Origin: Syngnathus acus
Lineage: Eukaryota; Chordata; Actinopteri; Syngnathiformes; Syngnathidae
Length of the DNA: 64,000 nt
Assembly: GCF_901709675.1 (NCBI RefSeq)
Contig: NC_051105.1
Span: forward strand, 10,834,604-10,898,603
Reading direction: 5' to 3'
The notes under the pieces were generated by a model. That model was not told the origin of the DNA and did not search any database. It saw only the letters and a program-made list of their open reading frames with translations. The translations under genes and the position numbers were made by a program. How positions within the stretch are numbered: the first letter of the stretch is position 1; each line of letters opens with the position of its first letter. Shown piece after piece: positions 36,021 to 47,810 of this stretch.

Positions 36021-36157
36021 ATCGACGGCGTGCTGTGCGATGGATGTGTGTGTGAGATCTTATTTTATGAGTGAGTAAAAGGCTTTATATGGGGATAAAA
36101 TAGGCAGTGAGCTGTTTTGTCGTAATTTTTGTCGTGTTCCTGTCTGGCAATGGGGTC

Positions 36158-36318
36158 ATTTTAAACAAATTAAAAAAAAAAAATTCAGAATAACACGTAT
36201 TAATTTGCATGCAATATTTATATATTATTATATATTTATATAAATATATATATTTATATAATATTTTAAACAAATTAAAAAAATTCTGAATGACACTTTT
36301 TAATTTGCATGCAATATT
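36158..36318. repeat. Direct duplication of a 60-bp word flanking an AT palindrome
   Basis: ATTTTAAACAAATTAAAAAA...AATTTGCATGCAATATT is found at 36,158-36,218 and again at 36,263-36,318, with few differences. The 44 bases between are a TATATTTATATAAATATA-type near-palindrome. Each copy ends in a POU octamer (36,203 and 36,303). Confidence 0.85.
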
Positions 36319-38860
36319 GTTCAAAGTCAAATCCGCTCCGGTTTAACTGAGTTCCAGACAGACTTTTGTGAAAAGCGTGCGGAATCCCCCAAGCACTTCA
36401 TCCCGATTATGCTATTCAGGAAGTTTTGATGACATGCAAAACGAAAATTTTGCCTCACATTTAAGATTTCATAAACTTATTCAAGTCAGTGGAAATGTGA
36501 CCCTGCCATAACTCAAGCTTTGACTAACCTGAGCACCCTGTCATGAATACCAAAAAAAAAAAAAATCTCAATTTTCAGACAACTGTAGCAACTAAAGCCT
36601 GAGAGCAGATGTACAGTTCGTAGCGTCTCCCAACGCCGAGCGATGGAGCAGCCTAGAGACGGCGTAGCCTTCTTCATACCGGCTTGCCCGAGAGCTGCCC
36701 AGAGCATGGACAATTAGAGGGGTCCCCTGTGCCTCTTTGCTCTCTGTGCGCCTGGTGGGCTCTTCTGTAAGGCACTGGGGGGGAGGAGGGAGGGGGGGCT
36801 TGTGGCACCGACTGGGCCATCTTGACGGGCTAGGCCAGAGGCGTAGAGCTGGGGGAGGCCTGATCTCGATAATCCCTTGGCCCCAAGAGGCTGTCATAGC
36901 ACTCACACCGCTGGAAGCTAGAATGGAAATGGACCAGGGGGCTTTTTGAAGCTTTACCTGCAAGAAGAGCTCATCATTGAGTGGTAAAACTCACTCTGAT
37001 TCAAATAGTGACTTTCTTTTTTTCTTTCTTTTTAAAAACAGAATGATAGAAGAGCTCGCCTACACGTAAAGCCTAAATGCTAATATAGGAAGTGTGAAAT
37101 TCTATTAATTCAGTTTTTACAGTTGATTGTCTTCATTTGGTCATAGTTCCAATTATAAAAAATAAAAAAAATAAACAATACAAAAAATATTGTTTCCAGT
37201 TTGTAGGTGTTTTCTTTTCCCGTCCAATCAGATTTGAGTCTCTCTGTGTTGCCATGTCAATGTAATCTGCCCAGGGCCTTCACAAGTGCTGGCCCATGCA
37301 GTTTGAATGATATTCACAGCAAAACTGTTTCTCTAACCAATCAGATTTCAAATCCACTTCACTGAGCAATAACGGCATTTTAACGAGCAGGGAAGGATTG
37401 AAATTACGTGTCTGATTTCCTGTTTTTGAATATAGAAGTCAACTCGCGTCACAAAATGGCCTGGCGCCCAATCGACATCACTTGTCGTGACGTCCGCTTA
37501 AACTACGATGACAGGAAAAAAAAAAAGCAGTAAATGATCTGCGCGGCCATTCTCTGCTTTCATTAATGTACAATTTCTTCTTGAAATTCCCTCGACCTCG
37601 CCATCATCTATTGACCCGCTAGAGTATACGCGATGTAAAACAACCTTGTCGGACAACTTAAAGTGAGCCGTCCCACATGAATACGGCCATAGTCAAACGC
37701 TTTTCCCTAATTAGAAGGCATGCCTCCGAATATGAGGGGAAACTTAGCGCAAATGGAGAAAGGTCTTTGAGCGCTGTGCCACGGGCTGTCTCAGTCCCTT
37801 AATGTATTACCACCTGCACTCGCAATCAGCGACGGAACATCTAAATGACCGCCGTTCAGAGGAGACCGGGCCCCAAACTGTTGGGAAACACGCGAGAGGT
37901 GATTTAAGATATTGGCTGTAATGAAGCCGACTGCGGCGGACTCCGCTCTGAATGCAATGGAGGAAATTATCGGCGGGAACAGGTCAGAGCCCAACATATA
38001 CCGAGGGCGAGGCGCCAAATGAAATGCAGATAAGAAGTGTCCAGTACGAGCGGTGTTTACTTCGTGTCAGGTAAACAGCGGGCAGGTGCGGGTAAAGATG
38101 ATAGAATCAATGTTTGCTGTTTGTTTGACAGCGAGCGCCACGTATTGTCATGTTTCCTTTGATCACCTCTGACTGCTCTCTTCACCGGCGCCGGCCTCGT
38201 CTTTATAGGCTCCAATACAAAGACGGCAGCATCGCGAGCCTCCCTCGGGCAATCAAAATAATACATTTTGTCCTTATTTCAAACACCGCAGCCGCCTTTG
38301 TTCCTCGGCTTCTCGACAATATGTTAAATACGAGCAAACCGCGACGAGCGTCCGGCAGCGAGGCGCCCCGTCGGGTCAGCGCAAACACAAAAAAGATGGA
38401 AGACGGGCAACATATTGGTGCGGCGTCTCCGGCTTGATGGCTGCCAACTGATCCTTGTGATGGTGATTGACAGGCGCTGACCGGCACTCTGCCGGCGCTG
38501 GCTTCTCCACACTGCTGAGCACAGCGGGTAGTGTGAAGGCTGGCTGAGATTCCCAATAAAATGGACATTACGGGGATAAACAACAGCCGGTTCAGCGGAG
38601 GGGAGAGTCGGGCACGTAGCGCTCCTCCATCACACCGTGAGCGAGGGTTCACTGGCTCTGGAGTGCTTTCGCCGCCGCACAATAGAAAGGCACGGCCAAA
38701 CATCCTTTTCCAAAAAGCTCACAGGACAGATTGCTGTATATTTATCTTCAAAGTTGGCTCGCTCTAACGTGAGATGGGGATCGGAAAAGATGTTGCTATT
38801 CGTTGTTTTTGTGTTCGGGCCAAAGCAATTAAAGTGCCGATTGACATCTTGTTGCATTTC

Positions 38861-39000
38861 GGCGCCAAGGAACGATGTTCGAGTGAGCTTAGTTTAGACA
38901 AAGGTAGTGCGTTATCTTGTGGCTTCTTGGAACTGTTGAAGTGAGTTGAGGAGCTTCATTTAGTAAACAAAAGCAAATATGACATCTTGCTGCCAAGGAC
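38861..39000 (+). repeat. Unnamed dispersed repeat, locus A
   Basis: The locus carries GGCGCCAAGGAACGATG, TTTAGACAAAGGTAGTGCG, GTGAGTTGAGGAGCTTCATT and CATCTTGCTGCCAAGG, words shared with loci at 40,478, 49,853 and 59,213. Two roughly 65-base sub-units are visible. Confidence 0.55.
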
Positions 39001-39199
39001 CTCAAGAACAGTGATGCTATCGCCGATGCTAATGCTAACACCAAATGAGAAGTGTCCAGGCTGGCCTAGCAAAGAATGTGATCTGAGGTTTCCATGGCAA
39101 CAACAGCAACGATGTCCTCCTCCTACTCTTAGTTAGTTTACAGTATTTCAAGTTCTGTCTTCAAATTGGCCAGCTATTAGTGGAAAAAATTGAACGTTT

Positions 39200-39720
39200 A
39201 TGTATCACGCAGGTTACATAAGTGTCACAGCGCCAAGCTATTTGCATCCCCAATTTTCGCATCCATTAAAGAGATGAATGCTTTGATAGCATGGCAGTGT
39301 TTATCTGTGCTCTTTGGGGATTCATTAAAGAGAACGCTCCTTTCAAAACATAATCTATTGCTTAATTAAACTTCCCAAACATGAAATTTAAACCCACTTG
39401 TCTGGAGAGAAGTTACCGCTGCTTTGTCGCTGATCTCATTTGCACAAAATCCTCGCTAAAATATGCTGCGATGTAAACGTCAATAAAGTTTGCTGCTTTT
39501 GGTATGTCTGTATATAAATTCACTCGTGGGCTTTTAGTACATTTCACAGCCCCTAACGCTGAAGCACATTATTACAACGTGTGAAATTTTAATCAAAGAT
39601 GTTGTGAAGAAACAGCAAATCAGCCAAGCAACATAATTAATGTCCTCTGTCACGGGGATTATGATGGCAAATTTGAACGGGCAAGTGTTTTAAAGAGCAA
39701 CATTAAGTAAATGACAGAGC
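39200..39720. promoter_or_regulatory. Long candidate conserved element with octamer
   Basis: About 500 bases contain no simple repeat and many enhancer-type words: ATTTGCAT (39,240-39,247), CATTAAAGAGATGAATGC, GGATTCATTAAAGAGAAC (a CATTAAAGAGA word repeated), TTGCTTAATTAAAC, CATTATTACAACG, AACATAATTAATGTCC. It is the longest such block in the window. Open frames are short. Confidence 0.4.
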
Positions 39721-39979
39721 GGGAGTGAATGAGCCATTGTGCCTTTCTGTCACTTTACGTATGCCCCCCATTATATGGAATAGCATTACTTCCATTTTTA
39801 ATTGAACAGCATTTTGTTTGGCGCAGGCCTTCGCGTCGTCCATTTAACGCTCGAGTGACTCACACGTCACAATCAAAGCTTATTTGCAAACGAACGGAAT
39901 GGCGGCAGCGGCGGCAAAATAAAAAAAGCACCTTGGAGTGTTTCTGATGAAATAATGATCTACAAATGCGTCCGAGTAC

Positions 39980-40260
39980 GTGTTGATGATACATCCGATG
40001 GCTTTAATTAAGCCGCGGCTTCATTTGTGAGAGTTACTGTTCAACAGTTTGTTTTATACTCATTGTCTCGCTCATTAAAATGCAAATTGTGCATATGCTT
40101 TTATTTTTCGACAATAATGACCCCGCGGCTCAGACAGTTCATCCGATTCTCATCGGCACCTTGCAATAAGCGGCGGGCGGGGATGGTTGAACGAACGTAC
40201 ATGTCGTTAATGTACACAAAGACAGTTGGCACACAATATGATGTTTAATTGGACATATTC
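39980..40260. promoter_or_regulatory. Candidate conserved element with octamer
   Basis: GGCTTTAATTAAGCCGCGGC contains a self-complementary GGCTTTAATTAAGCC-type core. It is followed by TTCAACAGTTTG, ATGCAAAT (40,080-40,087), GTGCATATGC and CGACAATAATGACC. Repeat-poor. Confidence 0.36.
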
Positions 40261-40477
40261 TGTGGGTTTACCAAGGTTATTATAGATAGACAACTTTTTA
40301 AAAAAATATATATTCACATGGAGTGCCTTTAAAAAAAAAAACGATAGCTTAAACTAAATTTTACATTTATAAAACTGACCAAATGTAGCGAAATTGTTCT
40401 TTGTCCTTGTCAATTAATATTATAGAAATATTTTAGATTTGAAAAATAAAAATAAAACAAGGCATGTTGATGTCGCG

Positions 40478-40690
40478 AGATGGTAACGAATCACTGCTTT
40501 TGTCTAAATGAAGCTTCAATGCACAGCATCTTGGCACCGCAATGCCACAAAATGGCGGCACTCTAAATAATTGTTATTTGGCACTAACAATCAACAAGAT
40601 AGCAACAAAGCGCTACTTTTGTCCAAATAAAACTCCTCAACTCACTTTGACCGTTTCTTGGCACCAAGATGCCACACATTGACACTACTT
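40478..40690 (-). repeat. Unnamed dispersed repeat, locus B
   Basis: On the minus strand it shows GAGTTGAGGAGTTTTATTTG, GGACAAAAGTAGCGCTTTG and ATCTTGGTGCCAAGAAACGG-like words in at least two sub-units, matching loci A, C and D. Confidence 0.55.
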
Positions 40691-43429
40691 TAATGACTTT
40701 GGCCAAAGTCCAAAAACAACAAATATGTTGTTGTTTTTTTAAACTAATGGAGAACTAGTTTCCAAAACATGTGCAGCTCACCGCGTTTGAATGCATCCAT
40801 CCCGTCTAAGCCAATGACAACGCCGGACTTGTGCTGTCAGCATCTGTGTGGCGTTACTGAGCACACGCTGGCATTGGCGCAAATATTCCTCCTTGAGGTG
40901 CCAAAGAATTTTGCAAAGAGGCTTTTGGTGAGTCCCGGAATTGATTTCAAGTCAAACATATGAGTACACGCACGCACAAGAATGGTCCCGGTGGCCACAT
41001 TGTGGGTGTCCTTAATGTGTCACTAATGTGTGAATTAGAGAGTAAGTGAGAGCGCCGCGAGCAAAAGAGCCAGTCGCTGGCACGCTGCCCAGCAGTTGCC
41101 ATGGCCGTAGTCTCGTTTCTGTCAGCGGCGTTTGTTTCACAAGCACCCTAATCAATTGGAATGCAACCCTTGAAATAGAGCTTGGCAGCCGGCTGGATCG
41201 GCCTATTGTGGCCGCTCGCGCAACACTACTTGTCACTCTCGTCACTTTCCAATTTGGCCCTCTGAGCGGCGTAAGCAGGGGAGACGGGAAACACTTTTTA
41301 CATTATTGCCCTGCCAGCTTGTAAAAAGGAGGCTCCCGACTGGACGCGCATTAACGCCGCGCGCCGTGTTCCCGCCAGGTGTGCGTCCTTTAGTGTTTGG
41401 CTGACCAAAAAACTGAGAGGAAATAAAAACAAAGGACTGACGGACTACATGGTTCATCGAAGGGTGCAGCGCTAACAGAACACGTGGAGATTTTTCTTCC
41501 AGTATTCTTAAGTTAAGTTGAGTTTTGAATACATTTTGGAAATCCAAGAATAATCGTGTTAATTAATCGTGATTGCAATATCAACCAAAATAATACAGTT
41601 AAGGTGTGTAAATTAGATCATCATGAGCCAATCCACTTTTTATATGAAATACAGTAATTGCCCATGGTAGCATTAGCATTCATGCTAAGTATATTGTCAA
41701 TGTGCAAATGTTTAAGAGAAAGATTTACACAGTATTTTTGGGGTGGGACGCACGTTAGCCGTAACGCTTGAGTGACAGCATTTACTTTTATTTTGCGGTT
41801 GGATGCACGAGCGCCCTCAAAATTCACACAATCACGTCCGAGAATAAAGAGAACCTCAATTGAATGAACAGCGCCTGGAGGAGGAGAACTCCGGCAAGTG
41901 AATTGGGTCTAATTTACTTAGGGCGGCGCTGAATGGGCTCGCCACTTAAGAACGCCATCATTAGTTTATTTGATTCACTGTCGGACGCTGGGATGTAAAT
42001 TCCTGTTTGCATTCAAAGGGTGGATAAACAACTCCCAGCGGGACGCCTAAAGACTGATCGGCCATTGCCTTCGCGACACGCCGCCGCATCAGCCTCGGCG
42101 TGTTGCCTCGCGTCGCCCCACCAATCAAGGGCGGCCTGCCTCTCACTGTCTCCCTCCGACCGATTCATCATTTGCCGGGTTAAGCAGAAATAAAAACACA
42201 TTAGTGTCACGTTAGACGGATAGAGAGAAGTGCCTGCATTTTGCACTCCGCAGTGGTAAAAGTCGAGCCGGTTATTGATTTGTGCTACATAAATCTTGTT
42301 TTCCTTCCTGCGCTAGTGAATCAGCGCTGACCCTCAGGGTTAACAAACATTGTCGGGGCTTTCGGCGGGCGTGTGAGCCAATAACGCACGTGCCTTTGCA
42401 ATCGCCGTCTTGTCGTTTTCTCGGCCCGCCTGCTTTGACTAATTGCCAGCAATCGAGAAATAATATGACGGGGCAGAAAAGAGCTTCTTGCCTCTTACCG
42501 AGGATCCCGGAACCAAAAACCATCAACGGCGGATGTGGGCAGCGGGAGTCTGAGAGTTACAACCTGGATTAATTGGCAGTGGGGTATCCAGCATGGCTGG
42601 CGCCACATCACATTAAGATGATGAGAGTTGACTCAGTAAACTTTCACAAAGGCAAAGCCCTCGTTACAGCGGTTGAGTGACACCGTGGGACAAATCTACT
42701 GATCTGTTATGTCAACAGTTGGTGTAAAATTTGGTCACAAAAAGTGGACTAAGAAGAGGCGAAAAGGAGGTCTATTTTGCTGCGCAGGTGGTCTAATAAA
42801 AGGAACTTAACGTTTTACCAATTGATCGAGTCATAACGGGGAAAACCATTAATAGCGTGAGAGTCTGGTGTGCCGGACTGCTTTACAACAGAGGACAAAG
42901 AGCAAACTAGTACCTGAAGCTTGAAACCAGTGATATCCAATAAAGACTCAAAGGCAGACTTTGTGTGGCTTTACAGTAAATCCGTTCCAACAAAATAATC
43001 CTCTTTTTTGCCGTGAAACGTTACAGGAGCGCTCACAAGGCACAACGCATTGAGCAATATAAAGACAACAATATTTTGCCGGTCTCCCGTGACCGCTCTT
43101 TGTTTTAATAAGTCATGGAGACATCAGGTGGTAAATTGTTTAATCTTTCCGTAGTATATGAAATCCATTTGTTTGTGGGCTTAGAAGATTACCATCAGGA
43201 ACGCAATCACGTCATTACAGGTGCTATCATTATCATTTATCTTTCTGACATTAAAAGACGTGCTAAATGCCAAAGTGTTCCTCCGAGACGAGAGCTTTGT
43301 CCTACGTGATGTTTCTACACTTTTAATTACTTTACATTTTATGAGTACCCCATGTCCACCTGTACAGCGGGAAAAAATGAGGGAATGAACTTGAGCATTA
43401 TTAGGTAGACCAGCACTACAATCTGTAAA

Positions 43430-43610
43430 CAACTAAATAAATAAATATAATACTATAATTATTTAAACATATATATATTACTGAACCATGGTATATTGGG
43501 GTAAATGTTTTATTATTTATATATTATTTTCATTATTTTTATTACATTATTTAATAATATTCATCACCATTACTATCATCACCATCATCATATTTTACAG
43601 ATTAAATTTT
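43430..43610. repeat. AT-rich low-complexity DNA
   Basis: TAAATAAATATAATAC, ATATATATATT and TTATTATTTATATATT words run into an ATCACCATCATCAT trinucleotide stretch. Nothing else is seen. Confidence 0.75.
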
Positions 43611-45019
43611 TAAGCTCATCTCCAGGCCAAAGATAGTGTACAACAATTGCGGCAGAATTCTAGCCCCAAAACAAAAGCTGTAATATTTTGATTTAGCTGC
43701 CAGTACAGCATATAATGGCGGTTGTACGCCGCCGCTAACAAGCACAAAAATAATGTATGCCGCTGAAAAAAAAAGATTACATTTTGTCGGTGCTAATGTA
43801 CCTAATACTAGTTCGTGTATTTATTTTTCAGTTCATCAAAAATGGATTCACGGTCAAATATGGTCATACACTGGGAGTGTGTAAGTGTGATAGCAGTGTG
43901 AATAAGCTAGATATAGAAAAAGAAGAAGAGGAGGAGGAGGAAGAGGGTTGTCTCTGGAGGCCACCACACCAGTGCTCACCCTGCTGCCAGGCACACTACA
44001 CACACCAGAGAGCTTATTTACCCAGCAGCCCCAAAAGAGACCTGGGCCCGGGATCTTATTTACTCCGAGCCTGGGCGGCTATCAGGTGCTGAGGGGATCT
44101 GGCCGGCAGCAAAAGCAAATACCCTAGATCAAACCCAACCGCGGTGGAAGGAAGAAGAAGAAAAAGAAAAAAAAAGAGGCGCCGAGCCAAAGTCTTGGTC
44201 AAGAACTAATGTTTACTCGGCGGTTTGAAAAGCTATATGTGGACTCGATTTCTAGGACTCCAAATTGACACATCACTTCCTCATCCCCCAACCTCTTTTA
44301 TTAAAGGTCTCCCTTTATCAGTTAAAAAGAATGTTTGTTAAGATTTACTGACTTTGTAAAATAATTTGGGTTGGGTATGATCAAGCTATTTTCATTGGTC
44401 GAAAATAACTCATTTACTGTGTAAATAATTAGTTATAAATTCATTATTGATGATGTCACAATGGCGTCCGAATTTCTGTCCCATCATTTTGCAAGGCTTT
44501 TACTTTGTATCAATTATTGCGGCATCCGCAAAGCGTAGTCGTGATATTCAAGACTTATTTTGACACAATATGCATAAAAGTACGAAAAAATTGGATAATG
44601 ACGTGAGGGCACCTTTAAAGCTACGGCAACATAAGCATATGTCTAGACGGCGGTAAAATGGATTTCTCTTTTCAAACCAGCACTGCCACCGGTCTCGAGG
44701 ATCAGACACGGTGTCGGGGATGGGGGGGCCTGGATGAAATACGGGTTGGGGTGGGTGTGTGGGAGGGGGGGAACGGCGCTAATGACGAGCTCTTATGCAT
44801 CAGTGCACTTACTAATGAGCTTCCAGGGAGAGGCTGGCAGAGCCTGAGCGAAGGCTGAGCTGGGCTGCGAGAGGCCTGGGCCATCACTTCCCCGCTGTGA
44901 TCCTTGCCTTCCCACTCGCAAGGAGCCTCGGCTCCCAGCCACTAATGAGTGTTAGAGGGGGGAGTTGGCGCTCGCGTCCACCTGCCAGCCTTCAGAGCCC
45001 AGCCTGCTGCAAGACAGTA

Positions 45020-45430
45020 GGGGTCAGATGCATTCCTGAGCTCTTAATAATTTACATCATATTGATTTCTTCACCGTTAGACATTCTCACCTGCGCGGGG
45101 CTAGGCTGGCTAACCAGCGAGCTAACCGAAGCCACGCCGCGCTCAGGAAGACTAAAGTCAAATTGCTGCACCAAACAAGTCAGCAAAAACAAATTTCCAG
45201 CCCCGGCTGATTGTCTCCCGACACCTGAGACGATGAGCCCAATCAGAAGGCACCAAAAAAAATTCCGCAAGAATGACAATGAATTATGCAGTTTGCATTC
45301 GACTTAACCTCTAATCAGACTCAGGGAGGAGGACATTAATATTCCCGCTCTGTCAATATGATGATCTGTATACTCCATCCTTTAAATATTCATCAGCTTT
45401 GAACACAGCTCTCCTTACTGTGATTCATAA
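45020..45430. promoter_or_regulatory. Candidate conserved element
   Basis: GAGCTCTTAATAATTTACATC, GACAATGAATTATGCAG, CCTCTAATCAGACTC, GGACATTAATATTCCC, GTCAATATGATG and TGATTCATAATTTAAAC are spread over 400 bases, with a CAGCTTTGAACAC (TCF/LEF-like CTTTGA) word. Confidence 0.33.
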
Positions 45431-45514
45431 TTTAAACGGTATGAATGTTACATAGGTGTGGCGCCAAGAACGACTTTCTAGCAGCCCTGCTCGCCGCACT
45501 TAAGGATGACTTTT

Positions 45515-45735
45515 ACTGCCGTCTGCCTTCCCTCATCGCAGACCAGATTCAAGTATCGTCGTCTCTCAAGCCGTCCGTCTTTCTGTCCGGCTGCCACCCG
45601 GTCGCTTGTCCATCTCGACGTCTTACGCCGTCTGTGCAACAGTTTGTCATGTATTTTTTAGTACCTTGGCTCAACCTCAGTCTGTCCATACATTTGTCCT
45701 TCAGTCTGTTTGTCCATCCGTCAGATTGTCATCTC
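45515..45735 (+). repeat. Degenerate GTCC/GTCT tetranucleotide tract
   Basis: Recurrent CCGTC, TGTCC and AGTCTGT words (for example CAGTCTGTCC, CTGTCCGGC, TTTGTCCATCCGTC) at loose four-base spacing suggest an old, decayed tetranucleotide repeat. It also explains the 137-codon frame here. Confidence 0.5.
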
Positions 45736-47164
45736 TGCATTAGTGCATACACTAGAGGTGTGCTTTTAAAAAAAAAAAAAAAACGTAATCAGGTGAGCCT
45801 TTTAGGCATTGTGATGTCATCTGGAAGTACGAGGCAAAATGGCCGCCCCCTGATATGACCAAAAACAGGTGGCTTCATTCATATTGCACAAACACAATAC
45901 AAATCAGATTAGCTTGTTTGGACTAGCAGAAGCTAAAGAACATTTTTGACTTGACTTTCCCTTTAATGATGCTTTCTTACCCTCCTTTCTCCTCCCTACA
46001 GATAGACTCATTCAACTATTCAACGGAACGTTTGTTTGTCTATTAAGCCCTCTGCCAGGGAGGATCTATTTGGTCCGATGATTCTTCCGCAGGCTCCCAA
46101 AACTGCGGTCGGCACAGTGTTATTATTGAAAGCAAACATCATTCCCAATTGCTCAATTTCTCCTATTTACGCATTTGAAGCGATTCCCGAGTCTTACTGA
46201 AGTTGACACACAAATGTGTTCTGGAACCAGCAATGCTATCTAAAGACAAATTAATTTTCTACATCTACAATTGGGTCAAAATGCTTGAGGGAATCGTGTC
46301 AACTATTTATTTATTTATTTATATATATTATTATATTTTATACAAGCATTTTATTTTGGATTTTTTTTTGCACAAATGTTGCACACATTAAAGCTTTTGG
46401 TATTACGGGGCATAATTAATTGTTAGGTAATCCAGTCAAACTGTAATGGCAAAGTAAACTAAAAATTTGACTATAAAATAGTCAAAACCCCAAATTAATA
46501 GAAATGTTTATAGTCGATTTTTTTCCCCCACGTAGTACATGCTCAATATTTTAGGTAATATTAATTTTAATCAAAAGAAAATGCCTTCAATTTTTTGATC
46601 AATTTGTGGCTTTCAAAGATTTTGTGGGTCTGGAAAATGAAAACTCCAATGTCATTTTCCATAGTTCTACTTTCAAGAGTGCACTCAATTGAATTGGCAA
46701 TGTTAATATAGACGTCACAACGATTAGTGAGCCATAACTTGGTCAAAAGTGCCCCCTTCTGGTTACAAGGTGACTTTTTCAACCAGCCATTGTTTTGAAC
46801 GCCCAGCTTCCTGCAGGCAGTTCCCGAAGTAGAATAACGCGATATTTGCTCCGATTCGTCTTATTTCATGTCACTGATTCAGGCAATTAATCTATTTTCG
46901 TGTTTTCAAGTTTTTAATACTGTATTATTTTATTATGATTAATATTGTTTTGCTAGTGATTTTTATTCAAATATTGCATCATTAAATATTTTAATATGTT
47001 TAACTTGTTCCAGTCGTGTTGTATGCGCTCAGGCAGTTTAATAATATAATAAAATGAACCATAATAATAATAAAAAAGAATATTCATAGTTATAATACCT
47101 AAAGTGAATCATATTCTAGTCAGATGGTTATGAAATAAATATACAATGTAATTTGGCTTCTGAA

Positions 47165-47181
47165 CCACTAGGTGTCAGCAG
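47165..47181 (+). promoter_or_regulatory. CTCF-like motif
   Basis: CCACTAGGTGTCAGCAG is a moderate match to the CTCF core in plus orientation. Confidence 0.35.
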
Positions 47182-47519
47182 AGATCTATTTTTGACAGCT
47201 TTGTGGTAATGCTGTATTAGTTTCCCGTTTCTCCTTGGAATTTAAAACTGAACATATTGTGTTTTCAGATTCAGTTTCATTTGCTATCATCATATCACCC
47301 TGATAATACAAAGCAAAGAAATCCATTTTTCTATTGCCTTCCTGTGCAGCTGTAGCAAAAATTGCAGCATGTGGTATAAAATAAAAGTGTTGACGCCTCA
47401 GAGGTTAACATTGTTGACAGAGGTGAAAAGTAGCTATAATGGGGTAAATATCGAAGCAAACAAGGCGAAAATACTTCACGGCTCGAAAGTGAAACACCAT
47501 TATGACGCTATTTCAAATT

Positions 47520-47810
47520 CGCAATGAGTCACCCTCGGTTTGAACTCGGTGTATGACCTCGAACGGCTGGACGGAGATGCTCCGTGCGCGCTGTCCTCCG
47601 GTCTAATTAGGGCTTTCTCGTCTTTCCTTTACCTTCAATAATTAAAAGGGCTCCGTGTTATTTTTGGTGCATCGTCGTCCCCTGATAAGACCGACGGTTG
47701 ATCATGCAGATCAGAGAGAGAAGGAGCGCAGGGGGATAGTCATTAGGAAAAATGCTTAGTCAGCCACAATAAAGGTAAACAGACAAACCTTGACCCTTTC
47801 CGAAAAAGTT
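47520..47810. promoter_or_regulatory. Candidate conserved element
   Basis: CCGGTCTAATTAGGGC, CTTCAATAATTAAAAGGGC, CCTGATAAGACC (GATA-type) and AGTCATTAGGAAAAATGC occur with AATAAAGGTAAACAGAC (forkhead GTAAACA). No repeats or coding signal. Confidence 0.35.

Larger units (their letters stand above)
33615..44780. other. Intergenic DNA, right-centre of the fign-kcnh7 interval
   Basis: No gene was recognised. It contains several long motif-dense blocks (34,190-35,075, 35,800-36,020, 39,200-39,720, 39,980-40,260), a duplicated 60-bp word around an AT palindrome at 36,158-36,318, two loci of an unnamed dispersed repeat (38,861 and 40,478), AT-rich low complexity at 43,430-43,610 and purine-rich GAA/GAG runs at 43,916 and 44,149. 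Confidence 0.6.

Noticed and set aside
38203-38703. 166-codon minus-strand frame
   Set aside because: No recognisable domain, Ser/Arg/Cys-rich composition, opposed by several + frames over the same DNA; likely chance in GC-rich sequence.
45445-45858. 137-codon open frame
   Set aside because: Created by the degenerate GTCC/GTCT tract and a following A run; no conserved protein features.
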